Below, piece after piece: positions 34,060 through 43,720 of a stretch of DNA of 64,000 bases (the first letter of the stretch is position 1; each line of letters starts with the position of its first letter). Made by a program: the position numbers and the translations under genes. The DNA is taken from the NCBI GenBank assembly GCA_029204225.1, contig CM055098.1:46253428-46317427 (forward strand), written 5' to 3'. Origin of the DNA: Diphasiastrum complanatum (taxonomy: Eukaryota > Streptophyta > Lycopodiopsida > Lycopodiales > Lycopodiaceae). The notes under the pieces were generated by a model. It saw only the letters and a list, made by a program, of their open reading frames with translations, did no database searches and was not told where the DNA came from.

Positions 34060-34862
34060 TTATATAGATGTGACACCTTTATGGGTCGATGATACAGCAA
34101 GACATCCAACGCCTTAATACGTCGGACGCCCATGTCATTTTCACTTCAAACTTTTACAGGAGCGTTCATGTCCTATTGGCAAATTTTCTGGCGGTCTTTG
34201 CTCCCAGTGATGTACTTCTGATGATTTTTCACACAAACCGACCTTCATTGATCATAGTATCATATGTTTCGACCCTTCATAGCTACCACACTTCCATCCA
34301 CTCATGTGGTAGAAACCTGCAAAGTTTTCACTTTTTTATAAAACTATGATAAAAAAGCTTCTATCTTTGTGCATTTACGATCCACTTCCACACTGTTTGT
34401 AGTTTGTTTATAGTTTGTTTGCAAATTGCCTAAAGTTTGCATCCAGCATATTCAATCCATTCACACTTTTTGTTTCCATCCAACAACCTTTCTAGCTTTA
34501 CAGCCAACGATATTTACCTTTTTGTCATAACCGACAACACCACTTTTTATACCCAACAATGGTTTTTTACATCCAACCTTAACTTTTTGCATCCAACAAC
34601 GTTTTCTACTATTGCATCCGACACTATTTTTCTCATTTGCATCCAACCACTTGTAGTTGCTTCCCACTTACATCCGACAAGTCACCTTTGTTTGCATCTG
34701 CTTCTGCATCCAACTGTGAATCAGACCTTGCATCCGAAGTGACATTCCAACCTACATTCCATTGTACATCCGACTTTGCATCTGATAGTCACATCCGACA
34801 TTGTATCCGACGTTGCATCCGACCAATTTACATACGATATTGTTACCAGAAAAAAACCAAAA
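34060..34862 (+). repeat. CATCC(G/A)AC-rich repeat region of the gypsy family
   Basis: It begins with sequence shared with 12650-12720 ('aatacgtcgg', 'catttycacttcaaactttt'). From 34436 to 34850 the word GCATCC(G/A)AC or CATCCGAC recurs more than fifteen times at intervals of 12-40 bp. Some frames stay open only because stop words are rare in the repeat. It ends just before an ATG at 34873. Confidence 0.65.
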
Positions 34863-34872
34863 ATTACAAAAA

Positions 34873-35998
34873 AATGGTGGAGTCGAATTTTGAGCACAAT
34901 GAAGGGACCCTAGAAATGCCAAAGAGCATCAGTTTGACAAAGTGCGGTGATGATACCTATGAGAATTTTGACAACAAGCAGCTAACCTTTCGGATTGATA
35001 TGCCAAACTTTCAGCTATTTGTATATTTGGCTGGTAGCAACCTTAGTGCCTTTGGATTTCCAAGCGACCATAAAGAAAAAGCCCAAAAAGTTGACAGATA
35101 TGTTACAGCAGCCTTATGCCAAGTTCTTGGATACATCTATGGATAATTGGAAAACAAAGATAGATTCTGTTGGAGGCCATCCCCTGCAAAGAATTGGTAG
35201 TTGCATGTGCATATATCACTAAATATACAGACCGAAGAAGGGCACACTTAATGAGGATTCGCCTGCAGATCTTTGTCATGTTGGGTAAATCATACGGGGG
35301 CTAGCAAAATATGTACAACTGGGCTAACATCATCTCCAGAAGTTTGATAAGTGCATTGATGAAAAGAACCCCGATAACAACTTGGTTTGCATATTCTTTG
35401 ACATAGCCAAGAGTCAAGCCCAGTTGGACTTAAAGACTGTGTTGACCCCAAGTTGACAGATATGTTACAGCAGCCCTATGCCAAGTTCTTGGATACATCT
35501 ATGGATAAATGGAAAACAAAGATAGATTCTGTTGGAGGCCATCGCCTGCAAAGAATTGGTAGTTGCATGTGCATATATCACTAGATATACAGACCGAAGA
35601 AGGACACACTTAATGAGGATTCGCCTGCAGATCTTTGTCATGTTGGGTAAATCATACGGGGGCCAGCAAAATATGTACAACTGGGCAGACATCATCTCCA
35701 AAAGTTTGATAAGTGCATTGATGAAAAGAACCCCGATAACAATTTGGTTTGCATATTCTTTGACATAGCCAAGAGTCAAGCCCAGTTGGACTTAAAGACT
35801 GTGTTGACCCCAAGGGATGCTACTGCTAGCCAAGGTTACAAAGCTGCCATAGCCTCTCCGTCAGGTACACCTTCAAGACAAGCTTCTGCTGTGTCACATG
35901 AACTAAGGACAAAGAACTGCCATGAAAGATCTTCTCCCCTAACATCCGGTCTTTCTGACACCGCACCAGTGGCAAAGAAGCAAAGAAGGAAGAGTTAG
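34873..35998 (+). pseudogene. Unassigned decayed ORF with an internal 362-bp duplication
   Basis: The first frame opens MVESNFEHNEGTLEMPKSIS. Later frames give ELVVACAYITRYTDRRRTHL, IRLQIFVMLGKSYGG and NMYNWADIISKSL, and a basic C-terminus SDTAPVAKKQRRKS that looks like a nuclear localisation signal. A frameshift separates these parts in both duplicate halves. The position after the gypsy non-coding repeat suggests a gag-like or captured ORF. I do not recognise the family. Confidence 0.35.
35091..35814 (+). repeat. Tandem direct duplication, two 362-bp units
   Basis: Units 35091-35452 and 35453-35814 are nearly identical, starting TTGACAGATATGTTACAGCA and ending TTGACCCCAAG. A handful of substitutions separates them, so the duplication is much younger than the surrounding decay. 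The junction shares the short word 'aag'. Confidence 0.92.
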
Positions 35999-36023
35999 AA
36001 TTAAAGTAGAATCACTGTGCTAC

Positions 36024-36266
36024 TGTATTGTGGGTCCTATCAGTGGATAAGGATCAGTTGGCCTCGCCACAAGGCTAGTCGACGGGACACGCGTCCCGCC
36101 AACGACAACCTGGGTCATGCATGGGTTGTCTGAGTGAACAACTATATGTATAGTGTAATTTCATTATGAGAAATACAGTTGCTATGTGAGCTTGCAGTGG
36201 AGAGTGTTTTCTGTCTGTGTTACTGTGTAGCATGATCTGTGTTCCTGTGCAAAGCAAATTCTAAGT
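36024..36266 (+). repeat. LTR end of the copia element that hosts the nested insertion
   Basis: Sequence directly upstream of the primer-binding site at 36267. It contains a hairpin CGGGAC-ACGC-GTCCCG near 36081, 'gggtcatgcatg', and a TATA-like 'aactatatgtatag' near 36140. The left boundary at TGTATTG (36024) is a guess. 46137-46330 has a similar skeleton and may be the diverged partner LTR. Confidence 0.5.
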
Positions 36267-36279
36267 TGGTATCAGAGCC
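36267..36279 (+). promoter_or_regulatory. Primer-binding site of the host copia element
   Basis: TGGTATCAGAGCC, a perfect match to the usual initiator tRNA-Met site of copia elements. The next four bases are followed by the nested gypsy element at 36284. Confidence 0.9.
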
Positions 36280-36283
36280 GTAC

Positions 36284-37201
36284 TGTTGTGTCGGCGTCTC
36301 AAAGGGGCGCTGGAACTTGAGCGGTTTTCCCAACACGCCTTAAGTCTAACATTCATCCATCATGCACTTACGTAAAAGCCAACTCAGAAACGTAACAAGC
36401 TTAACCATTCAGACTTAAGAAAACTAGAATCCCAACCAACCCGAAAGCCAACTCAGAATCTGTCCCCAAAAGGTAACCAAAGGCAAAGACAAGCCACACA
36501 TGAAACCCGAGGCATAGTGGTCGCCAAACTGAACAATTGGCATAGTGGCAAGCTACACGTCGATGACGAGGACCCTTAGGCGCCGGCGACACAAAAAGGT
36601 TGTAGTAAGTGTCCTTCAACTTGGACCAGTCCCAGAGGTGAAACCGAAATGATAATCATCCCCAAGGATCAACTTTATTAGATTTGAAAGAGGTTACATT
36701 CATACATAGACTGACTGGTCTCGGGGCCACCAACACATGTCGGGCATTGTGCCTGGCTCGTGCTGGTAGAGGGAACTGAGACCTGGCGACTGGATTCCTG
36801 GCATTGGTTGAGCTGCCCAAGTTTCTGTCTGCCGGACTCCCCCTATAGTTCTACTGTGATTCGGCGCACCCCCTCTGGTTTGAAACATAGTGCTTTCTGA
36901 TAAAGCACGCTTTTTAGGACTTAGTTTTTATTTTGCTGATTAAGCCTGGCAAGCCTGGCAGAATCAGTCTGGCTCCCGGACATAGGTCCCGGGAGCCGTC
37001 CTGGTAGCAGAATCAACTTGCTTCCTGACTAGGCCATGACTCGAGCTCCAGAGCTAGCTCATGACTTGTGACTACTTGACTGGCTCACCACAGGTCGGAG
37101 GCTCAGTCCTTGACGTTCTAACTTGCTCTGGGACCTTAGAGAGTGTCACCCCTTAGAGTCTTACAGGGCACGCTGGGTGCACCTGAGTCAGCTTTGCAAC
37201 A
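36284..37201 (-). repeat. 3' LTR of the nested gypsy element, 918 bp
   Basis: On the plus strand it opens TGTTGTGTCGG and closes GCAACA, with TGTTG/CAACA inverted ends. The purine tract CGAGGGGAGGA lies on the minus strand directly before it. It matches 40614-41515 with scattered substitutions and a small deletion near 41268. Confidence 0.92.
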
Positions 37202-37570
37202 TCCTCCCCTCGTTTGAGAAAGCTGATGTCCTCATCAAGGCCAAACTAGAACCTAAGACTCATGGCATGGGCTTAATTCACCGGCCAGACTTTATTCACA
37301 TATACAAGGGAACGGGCTTGATTCACCGGCCAAAGGAGACCAACTGTAAAGAGAAGTAAAAAAAACATTGTGTTTGCACCCAGCACTAGAAAAGTGTGGA
37401 TCTAGTTCACTTACGTAAAACCTGTGTAAAGCTGCTGCACTTAGACATTAGATTGAAGCTCACTCCTCGATGAAAAATGCGGCTTACTTTATTAACATGA
37501 AAGAAAAAGGTACTTACAGCTCCCTTAAGCCTCAGATATGTCATTTTCGTCGCACGTCTGGATGAGTCCC

Positions 37571-39788
37571 CTAGGACTCTAGATTTTTTGTTTGGTTGCC
37601 CAGGTTGAGCTCCTTGAGCTCTGCATCGGCACTTAGATTCACCTCTGATGTAGAAGCTGCAGGCAATGTTGGCTCCATTTGACCTCGCGTCAGCTGGTTT
37701 GTCACTGCTGGATGTCCTTCGTTAAAGAGGTGAGCTTTCGCTTGGTCACACAAGTTAATATCCTTGAGCTCTGCATTGGCACTTAACTTCACCTTTGATG
37801 TAGAAAATGCAGGCAATGTTGGCTCCATTTGGTCCCGTGTCAGCTGGTTTGTCACTGTTGACTGCCCTTTGTTAAAGAGGTGAATGAGATTGGGAGGGAT
37901 GGTTGGCTCAGGTCCATTTGTGTTGTTCTTTTCTAGTTGGTCCCCTGGCACAGCTCTGACGACACAAGGTCTCCTGCCATTATATAATAATACAAGGTTA
38001 ACCCCTTTTGCCAAGAAGGCCACCACATATTCGTTAAACCAGCTTAATCCCAAAATAGCGTCGAAGGCATCCATCTTCAAGATTGTGAACGTTAGTCGAT
38101 TCTTCCAAGTTCCTAGGGAGATTGGTAAGTTGGTTGCCAATCTACAAGTGATCATTGTACCTTTTGCGATCTCCACACAAATAGGAGTCACATTTTCTTC
38201 ACATTGGATGTCCAATTCCCCTGTCAGTTTTTCTGACAAGTAGTTATGTGACGCTCCCAGGTCTACCATGAAGTAAATGATCCTACCTTGAATACAGCCT
38301 TTCAGGTACAATAACTTTGATCCTCTCGCAGGCGTCGCCATGAGATGTTCACGATACACCGCAAGTGCCCCTATCTGTTGTAAGGCATTCAGGTCAGACT
38401 CCATCAAATCCGTTTCTGGGTCCTCTTCGTCATCCTGTTCACCATCTTCTTGATAAAATGTCTCTCTCTCCATCCTATCAAATCCTTCAATGGTAGCCAT
38501 GATTTGCTTGTTCAAGGGTTTGGGGCATGACCTCCAAGAGTGACCTTGCTGATGACAGTTGAAGCAGCGCATGGAACTGCCCACTGTTGGTGAGCTGTTG
38601 TTGTGACTAGCTGAAGGTCCAACATTGTTTCTTCTCTGGAACGTATTCCCTCCATTGTTGCCTTGGTTGCCAAACCCTGTTTTTGTTGGAAATTTGTTCA
38701 CGCTACTCGAGGCTTGGTTGACATTTGAAGCTGAGTCCCCCCTTGAAAAGAAGCTCGGACTCGATCTGGATCCACTAAATACTTTTGTTGAGGTTGAGGG
38801 AGCAGCTGGTGCCAATGTGCTCTCATAATCACAAACCATTTCAGCCGCCCAAATAGTTGAATTGAAATCATGGGGCATGTAGCTGTCTATTGCACGTCGG
38901 GTCCAAGACTGCATTCCAGACAAGAGGTAATGAGTTTTGTCCACCTCGGACATATCTTCAATAACCCATACACTCTGTCTGAATTTATTGAGGTACTCTC
39001 GCAATGACCCTTTCTGCTTGAGCCCTGATAATTCTGTCCTCAATCTCATGTGTGAATCCTTCGATATGAATTCCTCTCGTAACGCGGTTTTGAATGCGTC
39101 CCATGTCTAGAAATGCATTCCTGCCATCCGGTACCAATTTGTAGTGTAGCCCTCAAAATATGCTAATGCCAAGTCCGTTCTTTCTTCCTCAGGAGTGTTC
39201 ATCAGACGGAAGTAATGGTCCACGTGAAACAACCAATCTTCCACAATTCAAATGTCACGCTCTCCTTTGAAAGTAGGTGGTGCTTTTACTTTGGCAGTCT
39301 TCTTTGGGCCTTCTGTGTTTCGCGCTTGTGGTTCTCTTGGTATCTGTGGAGGAGGCGCCACTGCATTCCCTCTAGTTGCCTCCAACTCTTCAAACCTGGC
39401 TTCAAGCTGTGTTAGCCCATCTCTCATTTCTCTAGCAAGGTTAAATTGAGTAAGGTTCATGGCTCACAGGGATGTTTGCCATTCTTTCCTTTCTATTTCT
39501 CTGTCCTTCTTCACCTCGCTAAGCATAGCCATCATTGCGCTTGATAAGTATTGCCGCATCTTCACTTCAAAGAGGTCTTGTTGCGCCTCTGGCAAGAGTT
39601 CGTCTCTTGGTGTAGGTTCAGAAGAGCCACCCATCTCTTCTTGGAGAGGCGCCACTGTGGAGTGCATACGCTCTTTCTTTCTTGACTTGGACCTGGTGCC
39701 ATCTCGATGCATGCAGGAGCCGTATTCTCGAACCTGCTCCACTCCTCCGTCAATGCTCTTAACTCATCAAGGTGGTCCTCCATTATAG
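37571..39788 (-). pseudogene. Gypsy gag-protease polyprotein
   Basis: The last 492 codons (39049-37571) are open. Upstream, frames broken by at least three stops or frameshifts give a charged coiled-coil-like N-terminus (LTQLEARFEELEATRG), then APPTFKGERD, WLFHVDHYF and TWDAFKTALREEF, the retrotransposon gag core. The open part has LKQKGSLREYLNKFRQ, a Ser/Asn-rich linker and the zinc knuckle CFNCHQQGHSWRSC. The protease motif FMVDLGASHNYL shows Leu where the catalytic D-S/T-G needs Ser or Thr, then AILGLSWF. The C-terminus holds two tandem 50-codon units. Gag would package RNA; protease activity is doubtful. Confidence 0.88.
37591..37890 (-). repeat. 150-bp tandem duplication in the gag-protease C-terminus
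   Basis: Units at 37591-37740 and 37741-37890 encode two versions of the same 50 residues (VTNQLTRDQMEPTLPA and VTNQLTRGQMEPTLPA). The length is a multiple of three, so the frame is kept. Confidence 0.88.
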
Positions 39789-40129
39789 TAAGAGGTGTAC
39801 TTCCAACAGATTATCGCCTCAATCCTTTTTATTTTTGAAAACTCTCTCTTCTGTCGGTGGGCCCCACAGCTCTCTTTTCTTCTTTATTAAATCAGCTTCA
39901 ATGAAAATATCCCCTCCTCAAACTTAGCACACTCACATCACCTGAGAGCCAAGTAGGAACCAGGTCATTTGTGTCCAAGCAAGCACACAACAAACGAAAC
40001 ATACCAACCAAAGCAAACACAGAGGATCCCTCTCAAGCCACAATCCCCTTGAGACCGGACGTAGGACCTTTGCCTAGTTGCGCCCACACAAATCTATCAC
40101 AGAATTAGCCCATGGAAAATATCCATCCA

Positions 40130-40525
40130 ACCATCCGTGCTTTCACCATTAAGCAGCACATTGCCTCAGTCACGCCCCACCACTTTTTGGTCAATAGCCC
40201 TTATAGCTAAACGATCGGCAGCTATCCCGCACTAGCAGCTAACCACCCGTGCTTTACACCCAAATTCGAGCAGCATCTCTATATCAATGGTTAACTCGTA
40301 CAGTTCGAATATGTCACCCCGCACCCCACAAGGCACAGACCGTGCTTTCACCTACCTAGACAGCACTTTGCCTCATCTGTCCTACGTGCAGACGGCGCCA
40401 GGCCTGAACCGCGAGAACTGACCGTGCTTACAGCTCAAGGGTAGCACATTGACTCATCAAGTCCCCCGTTCTGCCGACCACCCCGACCATGGATGCACCA
40501 GTGCTTACACTGTGGGCAGCACCTT
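40130..40525 (-). repeat. Array of five hairpin-forming units in the element leader
   Basis: On the minus strand a unit of the form GTGCTG...TG(A/T)AAGCACGG occurs five times, with the plus-strand GTGCTT words at 40137, 40249, 40342, 40424 and 40501. In each, GTGCT (once ATGCT) can pair with AGCAC across a loop of about 10-20 nt. Spacing falls from 112 to 77 bp. The array lies between the primer-binding site and gag, where retroelement RNA packaging or translation signals are often found. Confidence 0.7.
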
Positions 40526-40598
40526 GCACAACGGCTGTCCTGACAAATCCCAAAAAAGTGGTCCTCCCTGTGAGACTTGCGTAGCTGACCGGCTAGTC

Positions 40599-40611
40599 GG
40601 CTCTGATACCA
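40599..40611 (-). promoter_or_regulatory. Primer-binding site of the nested gypsy element
   Basis: On the minus strand TGGTATCAGAGCC begins two bases inside the 5' LTR. It is the same tRNA-Met-type site as that of the copia element it inserted into. Confidence 0.9.
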
Positions 40612-40613
40612 CA

Positions 40614-41515
40614 TATTGCGTTGGCACCTCAAAGGGGCGCTGGGACTTGAGCGATTTCTCTGACACGCGCTTAAGTCTAACATTCATCCATCATGCACTT
40701 ACGTAAAAGCCAACTCAGAAACGTAACAAGCTTAACCATTCAGACTTAAGAAAACTAGAATCCCAACCAACCCGAAAGCCAGCTCAGAATCTGTCCCCAA
40801 AAGGTAACCAAAGGCAAAGACAAGCCACACATGAAACCCGAGGCATAGTGGTCGCCAAACTGACCAATTGGCATAGCGGCAAGCCACACGTCGATGACGA
40901 GGACCCTTAGGTGTCGGCGACACAAAAAGGTTGTAGTAAGGGTCCTTCAACTTGGACCAGTCCCAAGGCAAAACCGAAATGGTAATCATCCCCAAGGATC
41001 AACTTTATTAGATTTGGAAGAGGTTACATTCATACATAGACTGATCGGTCTCGGGGCCACCAACACGTGCTGGGCATTGTGCCTAGCTCATGCTGGTAGA
41101 GGGAGCTGAGACCTGGTGACTGGATTCTTGGCGCTGGTTGAGCTGCCCAAGTTTCTGTCTGCCGGACTCCCCCTATAGTTCTGCTGTGATTTAGCACACC
41201 CCCTCTGGTTTGAAACATAGTGCTTTTTGGTAAAGCATGCTTTTTAGAACTTAGTTTTTATTTTGCTGATAACAGAATCAGTCTGGCTCCCGGACATGGG
41301 TCCTGGGAGCCGTCCCGGCGGCAAAATCAACTTGCTTCCTGACTAGGCCATGACTCGAGCTCCAGAGCTAGCTCATGACTTGTGACTACTTGACTGGCTC
41401 ACCACAGGTCGGAGGCTCAGTCCTTGACATTCTAACTTGCTCTAGGATCTTAGAGAGTGTCACCCCTTAGAGTCTTACAGGGCACGCTGGGTGCACTCGA
41501 GTCAGCTTTACAACA
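40614..41515 (-). repeat. 5' LTR of the nested gypsy element, 902 bp
   Basis: Direct partner of 36284-37201. Its lower end (TATTGCG) has lost the perfect TG terminus; its upper end CAACA meets the target-site duplication CGTAC at 41516. Confidence 0.9.
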
Positions 41516-41520
41516 CGTAC

Positions 41521-42835
41521 AGGGAGTGTACACAGTACAGCATCGCCATCGAAGAGAGCTTCAGGAGAAGAGAAGTCTTCTGAGAGTTCGGGGTTTACGG
41601 CGGACTGAAGACGAAAAGAAAAGTCACTGTATAGACAATCGTTAGGCATAAAGGGATTTGCAGAGGAGCTGCAAAGAGCAGTGATAGTGGCCATAGCAAT
41701 TGACAGGGCAGGATTTGGTGAAAAACTGAGAAAATTGTGAATTTCTCAGCTTCGGTGGGGTTTTGAAGCTTTCTCTACAAAGTTGAACCATGTGTGGTGA
41801 AATCCTTACCAAGTTGTATGTCATCAGTCCCATTAGATTGGTAGGACTAGGGCGACCTCAGGGAGGTTGAATTTGTAAGAAAAAAACTCAGAGTAAAGTT
41901 GAGAATTGCTTGGAAAAGAGCTGAAGAAGGGTTTCTTGGTAAAAATCAGAAAACTGTTGGGAAAACCAGCTATTCTCAGTCGTTCCAAGGCCAAATATAG
42001 ATCTGAAAAGTTCTTCCAGGACGCAGAGATAGGGTGCATCCAGCTATAGATTCAGATTGGATCAAAAACGCTCCAGAATCGCGCAAGAACAAGCTAATTT
42101 GGCTTAAAAAGAAGCAAGAAATCAGGAAAGAGGAGGAGAGGTCATGGAGGCCGTGAGGACTGGTCGCGCGCTTCAAAACCAAAGAACACATAGTGTTCCA
42201 AAGTGAGACATGCCTGCAAGCACGTGAATCAGCGCACAAAAGCGCCCAGGACCGTCGGATCTCCAGTCACATAGACCTGTGGTAAAGATCGAGCCTCCAA
42301 GAACAGTTGTGGGCCGTTGGATCGAAGGTAGCCATTGGATTGAGGTGAAAGGGGCTTTGAAAGGAACTGAAGGCCATTGACGGAAGATTGGCCATTCAAC
42401 TTCATTAAAAATTTTCACACTGAAATTGGAGTTGGGTCCCTTCACGTGTGAAAGGTGAAGTTTCTTCAAGGTGAAGAAACAGTTCAAAAGTTCAAAAAGC
42501 CCTTATTTTTTAGTCTTTTAGCCTATTTTGACCAAACGAAAGGCTATAAACTCCAAATGAAAGGCACCCAAACTGTACTTGCAAGTACGCTACCGCAAAG
42601 CAAAGTGATTGCAGTGCACCAAAAGTGATTTCACCATTTCACTGGGCACGAAGTTGGGAGTTGACAACTGAGTGCATTTTGGAAGGCGACGCCGATTTGG
42701 CTTTCAAATTGGTGGAAAAGCGGTGAGTGGCCTGGTAAGGGAAAAAGTGCAGGTCATTATTTTCAACTTCTGACATCATTGTTGGCCTCGGCATACTGTT
42801 TTTAGCCTACGACAGAAGTTTCAAGCAGTTTTGCT
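41521..42835 (+). other. Leader of the host copia element
   Basis: Once the nested insertion is removed, this continues from the primer-binding site at 36267-36283 to the gag ATG at 42836. The length is about 1.3 kb, long for a copia leader. No coding frame with a motif is seen, so part of it may be another insertion or captured DNA. Confidence 0.45.
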
Positions 42836-43720
42836 ATGGCAAACATGGGAGAGTCCATTTTGAGTGAAAGTAGCAAATTGGACGGGATTTCCAACTATGC
42901 AGTGTGGAATTCAAAATGAAAAACATACTGATGGAGAAATACGTGTGGAAAGTCGTCACAAGTGATGAGAGAAGGTTGCCAAATGAAGCGGATATCAAAG
43001 TGTTCGACAAAAAGATGAGAAAAGCTTTGACCTTCATTAACTTGTCAGTGAAGGATCACATCATTACCCACATTTGTGATGCTGTTACACCCAGACATGC
43101 ATGGGATGTGCGACGTCAAATCCGTCAAAAATCATGTTTTTGAAGTCAGAGCTGAATAGTGCCCGAATGAAACAAGGAGAGCACATTCAGACGTACATGA
43201 CCAAAATCAAGACAATGAGGGATGAACTACATTCTATTGGTGAGCGCATACGTAATGTGGAGCTGGTGCACAATGCAGTGGCATTGCAAAACCCTATCAG
43301 ATGTCTGTGAGCGGAATAGCATCAAGAGAAAGATTGCCAACCTTTGATGAGCTCACAGGAATCTTGATGCAGGAAGAGCAACGACGAGAAATGGTGAAAC
43401 CTAGACATCAAAATACTGACGATCAGGCACTTGCGACACGCCAAAAACAAGGCAAGGGCAAGGGCAAGAAGAAGTCTAAGTAGCAATTTGTCAAGTCTCA
43501 GGAGGATGAGGGATCTTCCAGTAAGACCAAGAAGAAAGACAAGTGCTTCCATTGTGGTAAAAAGGGCCATTGGAAGAGTGAATGTCGCAAATTCCTGGCG
43601 GAACAAGGCAAGGGGAAACCAAAACAAGCAGGTAACCTTGTCGATGAGGGTGAGATTGAAGACTCTAGCATCTTCATATCTGCATTGTCATCTAATCAAG
43701 ATGATCAAGCATGGTATATT
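42836..43720 (+). pseudogene. Copia gag, frameshifted
   Basis: From ATG 42836 the frame reads KLDGISNYAVW and, after a frameshift near 42895, KMKNILMEKYVWKVV, ALTFINLSVKDHI and RHAWDVRR. A second shift gives FLKSELNSARMKQGEHIQTY and RDELHSIGE. The C-terminal Lys-rich part leads to the zinc knuckle CFHCGKKGHWKSEC at about 43540-43590. This is a nearly full-length UBN2-type gag with about three disruptions. It belongs to the element whose primer site is at 36267. Confidence 0.88.

Larger units (their letters stand above)
36284..41515 (-). mobile_element. Complete gag-protease-only gypsy element with TSD CGTAC
   Basis: LTRs at 36284-37201 and 40614-41515 flank an internal region with, in minus-strand order, primer-binding site (40611-40599), long leader, gag-protease (39788-37571) and polypurine tract (37212-37202). 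The 5-bp target duplication CGTAC is present at 36279-36283 and 41516-41520. RT, RNase H and integrase are absent, which fits the non-autonomous class called TR-GAG. It lies inside a plus-strand copia element. Confidence 0.9.

Noticed and set aside
34437-34742. His/Ser/Thr-rich plus-strand ORF
   Set aside because: It is a translation of the CATCC repeat, which happens to lack stop codons in one frame.
36267-36279. tRNA-Met-like words as tRNA genes
   Set aside because: These 12-13-base words are primer-binding sites; no cloverleaf or full tRNA sequence surrounds them.
36401-36888. Minus-strand ORFs inside the LTRs at 36284-37201 and 40614-41515
   Set aside because: They lie fully within LTRs, carry no motif, and are explained by GC-richer LTR sequence.
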